From NCBI GenBank assembly GCA_039190895.1, contig JBCCXY010000004.1:9837-73836 (forward strand): a DNA stretch of 64,000 bases. Reading direction: 5' to 3'. Below, piece after piece: positions 40,737 to 48,541 of the stretch. Source of the stretch: Ovoidimarina sp039190895 (lineage in GTDB: Bacteria > Pseudomonadota > Alphaproteobacteria > Rhodobacterales > Rhodobacteraceae). Positions within the stretch are counted from its first letter, which is position 1; each line of letters opens with the position of its first letter. The notes below the pieces were generated by a model. That model saw only the letters and a program-made list of their open reading frames with translations. It searched no databases and had not been told where the DNA came from. The translations under genes were made by a program, and so were the position numbers.

Positions 40737-43283
40737 ATGAACGTCTCGATCCCTGACTTTTCGCTCGTCGTCCTGATCGGCCCCACCGGGTCCGGCAAGT
40801 CGAGCTTCGCGCGCAAGCACTTCCTCGAAAGCGAAATCGTGTCGTCCGACGCTTGCCGCGCCATCGTCAGCGACGACGAAACCAGCCAGGCGGCCTCGGG
40901 CGATGCGTTTGATCTGGTCCGCTACACTGCAGGCATCCGCCTGAAGCGGCGGCGGCTGACGGTGATCGACGCAACCTCTGTGCAACGCCCCGACCGGGCC
41001 GAACTGGTGGCGCTCGCCCGCAAGTACCACGCCCTGCCTGTCGCACTGGTGTTGGACATCGACCCGGAGCTTTGCCACGAGCGCAACCAGTCGCGCCCAA
41101 ACCGCGACTTCGGCCCCCATGTCGCCCGCAACCACTCCCGCGCCCTGCGCCGCTCGCTCAAGAGCCTCCAAAAGGAGGGGTTCCGCCAGATCCACATCAT
41201 GCGCTCGCCCGAGCAGGTGGAGGCCGTGACCATCCAGCGCGAGCCCCTTTGGACGGACCAACGCCACGACCACGGGCCGTTCGACATCATCGGCGACATC
41301 CACGGCTGCTTTGACGAACTCACGGCGCTGCTAACTGAGTTGGGCTACGAAATAGACCCTATTCCATCAGAAACCGGCCTTTTCTCGGCTCGCCACCCTG
41401 AGGGGCGCCGGGCGTTCTTCGTCGGCGACATCACGGACCGCGGCCCGCGCAACATCGACTGCCTGCGCCTTGTGATGGGGATGTGCGCCGAAGGCTCGGG
41501 TCACTGTGTCATGGGGAACCACGACCAGAAGCTCGCCCGCTGGCTCAAGGGCCGCAAGGTCACGGTGAACCATGGGCTGGAAACCACCGTCGCCGAGATG
41601 GAGCAGGTACCCGACGCCTTCCGCAAAGAGGCGCACGATTTCCTCGACAACCTCCGCTCGCACGCATGGCTGGCCGGGGGCGACCTTGTCATCGCCCATG
41701 CGGGCCTGAAGGAAGACATGCACGGGCGCGGCTCTGGCGCGGTGCGCTCCTTTGCGATGTACGGCGAGACGACGGGCGAAGTGGATGAGTTCGGCCTCCC
41801 CGTCCGCCTCGATTGGGCGCGCGAGTACCAAGGTAAAGCTGACGTCATCTACGGCCACACCCCGGTGCTGGAGGCAGAGTGGCTGAACTCCACCCTCTGC
41901 ATCGACACTGGCTGCGTCTTCGGCGGCAAGCTGACCGCATTGCGCTGGCCCGAGCGCGAAACAGTGTCTATTCCAGCGGAAAAGCAGTATTCTGAGCCCG
42001 CCCGCCCGTTGGATCACGACCGGTCGCGCAGCGCGCAGCAGGATCACGACCGGCTGCTGTACTTCGACGACTACGCCAAGAAGCAGCGGATCGAGACGCG
42101 TTTGGGTGGCGTCGTGACGATCCCCGAGGAAAGCGCCCTCGCCGCGCTAGAGGTCATGAGCCGGTTTGCCGCCGACCCGCGCTGGCTGATCTACCTTCCG
42201 CCGACCATGGCCGCTTGCCCCACGGCGGCCGAGGGGCCGTTTCTTGAACACCCGGATCAGGCGCTCGACTTCTATCGCGAGCGCGGCGTGGACCAGGTGG
42301 TGGTCGAAGAAAAGCACATGGGCTCTCGCGCCCTTTCCGTCGTATGCCGCGACGCGGGGGCCGCGCAGGCGCGCTTTGGAGTGGAAGATGGTAAGGCCGG
42401 GGTGATCTACACCCGCACCGGGCGCCCCTTCTTCAACGATGACGCACGGGAGGCCGAGGTCATAGCCCGCCTCGCGAAGGCCGCGACGACGTCAGGACTG
42501 TGGGACAGCCTGTCGACCGATTGGCTCCTTCTGGATACCGAGCTCATGCCGTGGTCCGCCAAGGCGCAAGAGCTGCTGCAGAAGCAATACAATCCCACCG
42601 TCGCGGCGGCGCGGGCGTCGGCAACGTTCCTCCTCGACGCGCTGGAGGGCACGCAGATCGAGGGCACCGATACCCTCCACGCCACCGCCACTGCGCTGCG
42701 AGAGAAAGCCGATGCGATGGGCCGCACCATCGACGGCTATTGCTGGGACGCGCCCAGCATCGACGACTACCGCATCGCTCCGTTCCACCTGCTGGCGAGC
42801 GAGGGCCAGGTCCACGACGACAAAACCAACACCTGGCACATGGAAACCCTCGCCCCCTTGTCCGAGGCCGACCCCATCCTGCGCGCCACCGGCTGGCGCC
42901 GCATCGACCCGTCGGATGCGGGCCAACGGCAAGAGGTCATCGACTGGTGGCTCGACCACACGTCCAAGGGCGGCGAGGGGATGGTGGTCAAGACCGACCC
43001 GTTCTTCGTCAAAGGCGAAAAGGGCCTGATCCAACCGGCCATGAAGGTGCGCGGGCAGGATTACCTGCGGATCATCTACGGCCCCGAATACGACCTCCCC
43101 GGCAACATCGACCGCCTGCGCAAGCGCGGGCTGGGCCGCAAATTCTCGCTCGCCGACCGCGAGTTTCGCCTCGGCCTCGAAGGCCTGCACCGCTTTGTCG
43201 AAAAGCGCCCGCTGCGATACGTGCACGAATGCGCGCTGGGCGTCCTCGCCCTCGAAAGCGAACCGGTCGACCCCCGGCTCTGA
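40737..43283 (+). CDS. pnkp: bacterial polynucleotide kinase-phosphatase-ligase Pnkp (RNA repair)
   Basis: An 848-residue three-domain RNA end-healing and sealing enzyme. Domain 1 is a 5'-OH kinase with the P-loop GPTGSGKS at residues 15-22. Domain 2 is a 2',3'-phosphatase of the metallophosphoesterase type with GDIHG (D187, H189) and GNHD (260-263). Domain 3 is an ATP-dependent nucleotidyltransferase/ligase with motif KHMGSR starting at Lys526. Length, order and even the D187/H189 numbering match the Clostridium thermocellum enzyme as I know it. It repairs RNAs cut by ribotoxins, with Hen1 marking the repaired 3' end. The ATG is four bases after the SDR stop. Confidence 0.95.
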   Translation: MNVSIPDFSLVVLIGPTGSGKSSFARKHFLESEIVSSDACRAIVSDDETSQAASGDAFDLVRYTAGIRLKRRRLTVIDATSVQRPDRAELVALARKYHALPVALVLDIDPELCHERNQSRPNRDFGPHVARNHSRALRRSLKSLQKEGFRQIHIMRSPEQVEAVTIQREPLWTDQRHDHGPFDIIGDIHGCFDELTALLTELGYEIDPIPSETGLFSARHPEGRRAFFVGDITDRGPRNIDCLRLVMGMCAEGSGHCVMGNHDQKLARWLKGRKVTVNHGLETTVAEMEQVPDAFRKEAHDFLDNLRSHAWLAGGDLVIAHAGLKEDMHGRGSGAVRSFAMYGETTGEVDEFGLPVRLDWAREYQGKADVIYGHTPVLEAEWLNSTLCIDTGCVFGGKLTALRWPERETVSIPAEKQYSEPARPLDHDRSRSAQQDHDRLLYFDDYAKKQRIETRLGGVVTIPEESALAALEVMSRFAADPRWLIYLPPTMAACPTAAEGPFLEHPDQALDFYRERGVDQVVVEEKHMGSRALSVVCRDAGAAQARFGVEDGKAGVIYTRTGRPFFNDDAREAEVIARLAKAATTSGLWDSLSTDWLLLDTELMPWSAKAQELLQKQYNPTVAAARASATFLLDALEGTQIEGTDTLHATATALREKADAMGRTIDGYCWDAPSIDDYRIAPFHLLASEGQVHDDKTNTWHMETLAPLSEADPILRATGWRRIDPSDAGQRQEVIDWWLDHTSKGGEGMVVKTDPFFVKGEKGLIQPAMKVRGQDYLRIIYGPEYDLPGNIDRLRKRGLGRKFSLADREFRLGLEGLHRFVEKRPLRYVHECALGVLALESEPVDPRL

Positions 43284-43301
43284 CCCCCTGTCTTCACCTG
43301 G

Positions 43302-43322
43302 CGGGAAAATACTCGCCCCGCA
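43302..43322. other. GGCGGGAAAATACT element in the pnkp-hen1 spacer
   Basis: GGCG and CGCC flank GGGAAAATACT in the 98-bp gap between the convergent stops. The AAATACTC-GC-rich string echoes the loop and right arm of the hairpin at 35645-35692. It may be a weak bidirectional terminator or a degenerate copy of a dispersed element. Confidence 0.35.
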
Positions 43323-43381
43323 GGGCCGATTGGCCAGAGGCGCCGCTCATCGAGCTCTGACGTGCTCGCCTCGCTTTGGCG

Positions 43382-44776
43382 TCAAACGCCGCGCGAGAAG
43401 ACACACATCTGTGACGGCGTGCCGTGCGTTTCATCCGCTGGCCCCAACCCACTGATCACGGGTGTATAGCCATGCGCTTTGGCGACCCCGTTTGCCCAGT
43501 CGGCGAACTCCGCCCGCGTCCACTCAAACCGGTGGTCGCCGTGGCGCAGCGCGCCCGGTTCCATCCCCTCAAACAGCGCGTTGTACTCGCGGTTGGGCGT
43601 CGTCACGATCACCGTCGCGGGCCGCGCATCGCCGAACAGCGACAGCTCCAGCGCCGACAGGCGCGGCGGGTCGATATGCTCGATCACCTCCACCAGCGTC
43701 GCCGCGTCGTACCCCTTCCAGCGCCGATCCCCGTAGGTGAGACTGCCCATCGACAGCTGGATCCGCTCGCGCATCGCCTCGCCCGCGTCGTTCAGGTACA
43801 GCCGTCGCGACGCCTTCTCCAGCGACCGCACCGAGGGGTCCACGCCGAGAATGCGGTCAATCGCCCGCTCTTTCATCAGCCGCCGGATCAGCCGCCCCTC
43901 GCCGCAGCCGAGATCCAGCACCGTCCGCGCCCCCGCCGCCAAGACGGCATCGCGCACCGCATCAAGCCGTAGGTCGTGCAGGCGGATCGGCTTTTCCAAA
44001 GCCTCTTCGGGGGCGTCCTGCGGCGCCTCGTCTTCCTCTTCCTCTTCGACCGTCTCGCTCAGACGATCCAGCGCCTCCATCACCAGCCCGCGCCGGTGCT
44101 TAAGCGACCGCTTCGCAATCAGATCCTTCGCCGGATGCTGCGGCAGCCAGTCGCCGCCCTTGGCCAGCAGTTTCTCGATCTCCGCCGCGTCGATCCAATA
44201 GTGCTTGGCGTTGTCCAACACCGGCACCAGCACGTAGATGTGGTTCAGAATCTCCGCCAAGCGCTGCTCCGCCGACAACCGCAGATCGAAGATAGCACGG
44301 CGCCCGGTGTAGTCGATCACCTTTGCGTCGATCTGATACCCCAGCGGCGCGAACAGCTTTTCGATCACCTCCGTCCCACCCGAGACCGCAACGGGCGCAA
44401 TTCGCACCTCATAGGGCAGCGCGCGATCCGCAAGCGCCTGACGTTCCTTGGACTTCCCCGACAGCGTCTGCCCGATCGCCCGCCCCATCGCCACCGACAG
44501 AAGCGAGTTCACCACGTAAGGCCGGTCGTTCACATACTGCGCCAGCATCCCGCTGGTCTGCGGCGACTTCCCCCGGACCAGCGCCACCGGATCGACGGAC
44601 AGATGGATAACGACCCGCGTCCGCGCCTTGCCGACCTCGGGGTAGAAGATCGACACCTCCCCCTGCCCGGTCTCGCGGGTGTGAAAATGCTCCGGGTGCT
44701 TGTGCAGCAGGAACCCCAGATCGCGGGCGGAATAATCGGCCGGGTCGGCCGAGGTGAGCGTGATCTCAACTTGCAT
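43382..44776 (-). CDS. hen1: 3'-terminal RNA ribose 2'-O-methyltransferase Hen1
   Basis: A 464-residue bacterial Hen1. The N-terminal Hen1-specific domain (about 1-240) is linked by an acidic stretch (about 241-262) to the methyltransferase domain. SAM motif DLGCGEG is at 288-294, and the metal-binding EVIEH motif (E363, E366, H367) is diagnostic for Hen1. It methylates the 2'-O at a cut before Pnkp seals it, so the same site cannot be cut again. It converges with pnkp, and lies 39 bp downstream of the BY-kinase gene on its own strand, so it may ride on the polysaccharide operon transcript. Confidence 0.95.
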   Translation of the reverse strand: MQVEITLTSADPADYSARDLGFLLHKHPEHFHTRETGQGEVSIFYPEVGKARTRVVIHLSVDPVALVRGKSPQTSGMLAQYVNDRPYVVNSLLSVAMGRAIGQTLSGKSKERQALADRALPYEVRIAPVAVSGGTEVIEKLFAPLGYQIDAKVIDYTGRRAIFDLRLSAEQRLAEILNHIYVLVPVLDNAKHYWIDAAEIEKLLAKGGDWLPQHPAKDLIAKRSLKHRRGLVMEALDRLSETVEEEEEDEAPQDAPEEALEKPIRLHDLRLDAVRDAVLAAGARTVLDLGCGEGRLIRRLMKERAIDRILGVDPSVRSLEKASRRLYLNDAGEAMRERIQLSMGSLTYGDRRWKGYDAATLVEVIEHIDPPRLSALELSLFGDARPATVIVTTPNREYNALFEGMEPGALRHGDHRFEWTRAEFADWANGVAKAHGYTPVISGLGPADETHGTPSQMCVFSRGV

Positions 44777-44815
44777 GCGCCCGGTGTACTAACCTCCGGG
44801 GCGCTTTGCACCTGT

Positions 44816-45655
44816 CTAGTAATAGTAGCTCTGCGCTTCGTCGAAGTATTTGCATTTGTTGAGAATGACGCCGAGGATGTTGGTCTGCTCGGCCAGTTCC
44901 TTCTCGCACTCGTCCACGTGCTTGGTCGTCGTCGTCTCGGCGGCTGCAATGATGATGGCGCAGTCGACATACTTCAGCATTGCGACCGTGTCGTCCGTCG
45001 ACAGGATCGGGGGCGTGTCGAAAACCATCAGATCGGGCTGATACCGCGCCTCGATTTCGTTCAGAAGTTCGGGGGTGCGGTCCTGCAACATCAAGAGCGC
45101 CGGGTTCGGATTGGCACGGGCGTTGGGGGAGCAGGCGACGTTTGCCGACAGGCGCAGCGCGGCCTCTTCAAAGCGGGCCTTTCCCTCCAGAACCTCGGCG
45201 AAGCCAGCCTCGGCCTTGAAGCCCAGGGTGCGAGCAAGCTCGGGGCGGCGCATGTCCATATCGAACAGGATCATGCTGCGGTCGCGCTGTCGGGTAAAGC
45301 TGGCGGCAAGGTTGGCGCAGGTCGTGGTTTTGCCGCAGCCCTTGGTGGCCGAGGTTACGGCGATGCGCTTCCAGCCGTTGTCGCGGCATTGCTGTAGCAC
45401 CTTGGTGCGCAGGCGGTCGTAGTATCCCGCCTCCAGCGAGTTGCTTTGGAAGTAGAGGCGGTTGCGGCGCGCGGTGCGGACCGGCACCTCGTGCATTGCG
45501 ATGGCGTCCCACGTGCTCGGCGTCGTCTCGATGACATCGGCTTCGGTTTCGACGCCGTCGTCGTTCAGTTTGCCCTTGGCCTTGGGTGGCGCGGCAGCGG
45601 CGATGGCGGCGCGGCGTTCGCGGGCTTTTTCGATAGCGGCTTGAAGCTTTTCCAT
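44816..45655 (-). CDS. BY-type/CapB-like tyrosine autokinase for exopolysaccharide (XrtA-associated family)
   Basis: A 279-residue cytoplasmic ATPase/kinase of the CpsD/CapB type. Walker A variant ATKGCGKTT is at about 103-111, Walker A' ILFDMDMRRP at 129-138, and Walker B MVFDTPP follows near 210. The C-terminus ends in a short tyrosine cluster SYYY, the usual autophosphorylation site. It acts with the separate Wzz-like activator encoded just upstream to control polysaccharide chain length. It resembles the kinase family associated with exosortase loci. The ATG is 19 bases after the Wzz-like stop. Confidence 0.88.
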   Translation of the reverse strand: MEKLQAAIEKARERRAAIAAAAPPKAKGKLNDDGVETEADVIETTPSTWDAIAMHEVPVRTARRNRLYFQSNSLEAGYYDRLRTKVLQQCRDNGWKRIAVTSATKGCGKTTTCANLAASFTRQRDRSMILFDMDMRRPELARTLGFKAEAGFAEVLEGKARFEEAALRLSANVACSPNARANPNPALLMLQDRTPELLNEIEARYQPDLMVFDTPPILSTDDTVAMLKYVDCAIIIAAAETTTTKHVDECEKELAEQTNILGVILNKCKYFDEAQSYYY

Positions 45656-45674
45656 CAGATCTCTCCCGCGGTCA

Positions 45675-47207
45675 TTACAGGCCGATCTTGCTGATGGCGC
45701 GGTCGGCGATCAGGTCGATGGGCATCACTTCGGTATGAACAATATAGATCAGGCCGACCATCCCGATGGAGGCCGCGAGGATCAGGGTGAACACGATCCC
45801 CCGACGCCGCGCGATTTCGCCGGGCGTGCGGATCATCGGCAGGGTTGCCAGGGGCGTGATGCCGAGGCCGCGCACAAGGTCGGCGGGGCGGCGGATAGAG
45901 CGGTTGATCAGCTCCAGAAGCACCACGAGGGCGAGACCGGCGAACATGCCAAAACCGATGGAGCCTGCGGCGATGAGCGGGCGGTTCGGGCTGGAGGGTT
46001 CGCGCGGGGCGACGGGCTGGCTAATCACGGTGATCCGCTCCCCCTTTGCGCCGTCTTCAATCAGCGCGCCTGTAACGGCGGCATGGGCGCGCTGTTCTGC
46101 TGTATTATACTGCGTTTGCAGGTTGGCGTAGTCGCGCTGCAGCCCCTCAAGCGCGACCGAGTTCGAGGGTGTTGCCTCAATATTGCGGCGCAGGTCCTCA
46201 AGCTCGACCTGGATGGTCTTGCGCTCGTTCTCCAGCGCCTCGACGCGGGAATCGATCTCGGACAGCTGGATGTCGAGAAGTGACGCACGCTGGCGATCCT
46301 GCTCGCCCGTGTCGGCGGGCGATTGGCCAGCCACCTGCGCTTCGAGGTTTGCGATCTCGTTACGCAGAATTCTGACGGTCGGATGCTGTTCGGACAGCGT
46401 GGTAAGGGCGGCGGTCAACTGGTTCTTCTTTTCGTCGAGCTGGCGCTGTTCGGGCGACCGAAGGTCTTGCCCGCCGGTGCCGCCGGTCGCGTTGACCACG
46501 AGGATCAGACGCTCGCGCTGCTGGTCGAGCGACGAGATCTCGCGCGAAATGCCGGAAAGGCGGTCGCGCAGGTCGGCCTGACGGTCAAGTTGGTATTGCA
46601 GGTTCTCGGGCAGGGCATCGAGATTTGCGTTCTTGAATTCCAGGATCTCGGCGCTTTTGCGGGCGAGGTCGACCGAAAGACGCTCGACCTGATCTTCGAA
46701 GAACGCGACCTGTTCGCGGGCCGCGTCGACGCGAAGTTCGGTGTTATCCTCAAGGATCTTGGTGATGTACGCGCTGACGACCTGCGCTGTCTTTTGCGGG
46801 TTGTCCGCGGAAAAGCCGATGTTGAAGATCGGCGCCGCGTTGCGTCCGCGCGAGGCGCGGAATGTCGTGGCGCCGCGCATCTTCACGACGATCTCGTCCG
46901 GGAACGGGCGGCGCCCGGCGTTGTCGTAGACGCCGACTTCGTTGGCGATCTCAAGCAGATTGGCACGCGCCATCAGGCGCTGTTCCATGATCTGGAGCTG
47001 TTCCTGCGGGTCGATGCGCACTGTGGAGGAGGCCAGATCGGGGTCGATCTGAGGCGATTCAATCAAGAGCACCGCTTCGGAGCTGTACCGGGTGGGCAGC
47101 ATCATAGCCACGGTGATCCCGGCGGCCGAGATCACGATGGCGACGATCAGGAAATAGTGAAAGCGGCGCAGGAACACCGAGAAGTAGTACTTGAGTTCGT
47201 CAGTCAT
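45675..47207 (-). CDS. Wzz/GNVR-type polysaccharide chain-length determinant
   Basis: A 510-residue inner-membrane polysaccharide co-polymerase. Transmembrane helices lie at about 17-38 and 462-484, with a long periplasmic region rich in coiled coil (about 160-400) between them. The Wzz domain is N-terminal, and the GNVR-type region is C-terminal (PREPSSPNRPLIA). The length fits the exosortase-associated chain-length family. It overlaps the stop of the AAA ATPase gene by eight bases, so I start it at the ATG at 47207. It probably activates the BY kinase through its cytoplasmic ends. Confidence 0.9.
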   Translation of the reverse strand: MTDELKYYFSVFLRRFHYFLIVAIVISAAGITVAMMLPTRYSSEAVLLIESPQIDPDLASSTVRIDPQEQLQIMEQRLMARANLLEIANEVGVYDNAGRRPFPDEIVVKMRGATTFRASRGRNAAPIFNIGFSADNPQKTAQVVSAYITKILEDNTELRVDAAREQVAFFEDQVERLSVDLARKSAEILEFKNANLDALPENLQYQLDRQADLRDRLSGISREISSLDQQRERLILVVNATGGTGGQDLRSPEQRQLDEKKNQLTAALTTLSEQHPTVRILRNEIANLEAQVAGQSPADTGEQDRQRASLLDIQLSEIDSRVEALENERKTIQVELEDLRRNIEATPSNSVALEGLQRDYANLQTQYNTAEQRAHAAVTGALIEDGAKGERITVISQPVAPREPSSPNRPLIAAGSIGFGMFAGLALVVLLELINRSIRRPADLVRGLGITPLATLPMIRTPGEIARRRGIVFTLILAASIGMVGLIYIVHTEVMPIDLIADRAISKIGL

Positions 47208-48060
47208 CTGCTTGAGCCTCTTTGCCCAGGTAGCCCGCAAAGAACACGCCGTCGTTTACGACCTGATCCACGGTGGAAGACAGCACGAGCTGTTCCTCAC
47301 TGGTTGCGGCATACACCATTGCAAAATCGCAAATCTGGTTAACGAGACGCGGGATGCCCTGGGACACTTCCCAGACACGTTCGCACGCCTGTTTCGTGAA
47401 TTCGTTCCCCTCCCCGCCAGCGACACGCAACCTATGAGAGATGTAGGACGCGACCGTGTCCTTATCCATGCCGGGCAGGTGGAAATTCGCGACCACGCGC
47501 TGGGCGAACTGGCGCAATTCGGGGCGCAGGATCATCTCACGCAGTTCGGGCTGGCCGACGAGAACAAGCTGCAACAGCTCGTCCTTGTTGGAGTTCACAT
47601 TGGTCAGCATCCGCAGCTCTTCCAGCCCCTCAATCGACAGGTTCTGCGCCTCGTCAATCATCAGGATCGAGCGGCGACCGCGGGCGTATTCCTCGATCAG
47701 GAACGCCTGAAGCAGCTGAAAAAGCTCGACATAATCCGACACACCGTCGGTATCGACGTCGAGCGCGTACAGCACCCAGCGCAGCAGTTCCCCCCGTCCG
47801 CCCTGGGCGTTCGAGATCAGGCCAAGCGTCACGTCGTCGGGCAACGACTTCAGCAGCTTCTGAACAAGGGTCGTCTTCCCGGCCCCGACCTCCCCCGTCA
47901 CGACGGTGATTGGGGCGTGGGTCATGATGCCGTATTCAAGGATCGAGTAGGCGCGCCGATGCATCGGCGTCCAGAATATGAACTCCGGGTCGGGAAGTAG
48001 CGTGAAGGGCCGCTCGTGCAGGTTAAACTGCTCAAGATACAGGCCAAAATCGGAATTCAT
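47200..48060 (-). CDS. ExeA/GspA-like AAA ATPase of the exopolysaccharide locus
   Basis: A 286-residue AAA ATPase with Walker A GEVGAGKT (56-63), Walker B ILMIDEAQ (132-139) and a C-terminal winged-helix-like part. It begins MNSDFGLYLEQFNLHERPFTLLPDPEFIFW, the FxxxPF(x)4PDP opening typical of the exosortase-associated ATPase family and related to ExeA/GspA. No membrane segment is visible. Its role in polysaccharide export is unknown. I start it at 48060, where the family N-terminus begins; the frame is open further upstream but does not look coding. Confidence 0.87.
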   Translation of the reverse strand: MNSDFGLYLEQFNLHERPFTLLPDPEFIFWTPMHRRAYSILEYGIMTHAPITVVTGEVGAGKTTLVQKLLKSLPDDVTLGLISNAQGGRGELLRWVLYALDVDTDGVSDYVELFQLLQAFLIEEYARGRRSILMIDEAQNLSIEGLEELRMLTNVNSNKDELLQLVLVGQPELREMILRPELRQFAQRVVANFHLPGMDKDTVASYISHRLRVAGGEGNEFTKQACERVWEVSQGIPRLVNQICDFAMVYAATSEEQLVLSSTVDQVVNDGVFFAGYLGKEAQADD

Positions 48061-48541
48061 GTTCACTCGATCTGCTCCGGCACTGGGTAAAACTCTTATC
48101 ACATACGGTGGAAGCGCCTTTAGCGCTGATGTAGTGGTTTGGTTTACGAAACGCGAGTCAGGCTTTAACAGACCCTGCCGCTCTGGCGACGTGTGGACCT
48201 TAAAAATCACGGTTTTTGCACGAAACTTGCAGAAACTGGCCAGATTCATATCGGTTAACAAATCTTGGATAATTGCGACAGTCCGGGTGGAATGCATTGT
48301 TCTGTTTCGGAACATCCGCGATGTGCGGCGGGTCACCTTGCCGTGACCAGCGCCCCAAACCCCAATGATTCTGGGGCGCGCGGGCGATTTCACGCAGGGC
48401 AAATGTCGCGGCAATCGTTGCCCACTGTGCCCGCGACTGCTACGTCCCCCACCGAACAACAGCGCCCGGCCGCAGAATTTTGCGGATCGGTCGATGTTTC
48501 GGTAGACTTGTAACGTAGATCCTTCGAGGAGAGTGCCCCAG
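48061..48541. promoter_or_regulatory. 480-bp divergent control region of the exopolysaccharide operons
   Basis: The longest gene-free stretch in the window. It holds three inverted repeats: TGTTC-N7-GAACA (48298-48314), GGTCAC-N6-GTGACC (48331-48348) and a long hairpin GCGCCCCA/TGGGGCGC (48350-48379, 14-base loop). The last two lie nearly back to back, a likely regulator or leader-RNA region for the rightward operon. No convincing sigma-54 -24/-12 site was found. No protein-coding frame in it looks real. Confidence 0.6.

Noticed and set aside
31744..43283. Functional link between CpdB (2',3'-cyclic phosphates) and Pnkp RNA repair
   Set aside because: CpdB carries a secretion signal and acts in the periplasm, Pnkp is cytoplasmic, and seven kilobases of unrelated genes separate them.
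43976..45397. A 473-codon rightward frame opposite hen1 and the BY kinase
   Set aside because: Both real genes on the other strand have intact catalytic motifs; this frame has none and begins without a ribosome site.
48061..48541. Sigma-54 promoter for the polysaccharide operon, as in PrsK/PrsR-controlled loci
   Set aside because: The nearest match on the minus strand (TGGCCAGTTTCTGCA) has one base too few between GG and GC.
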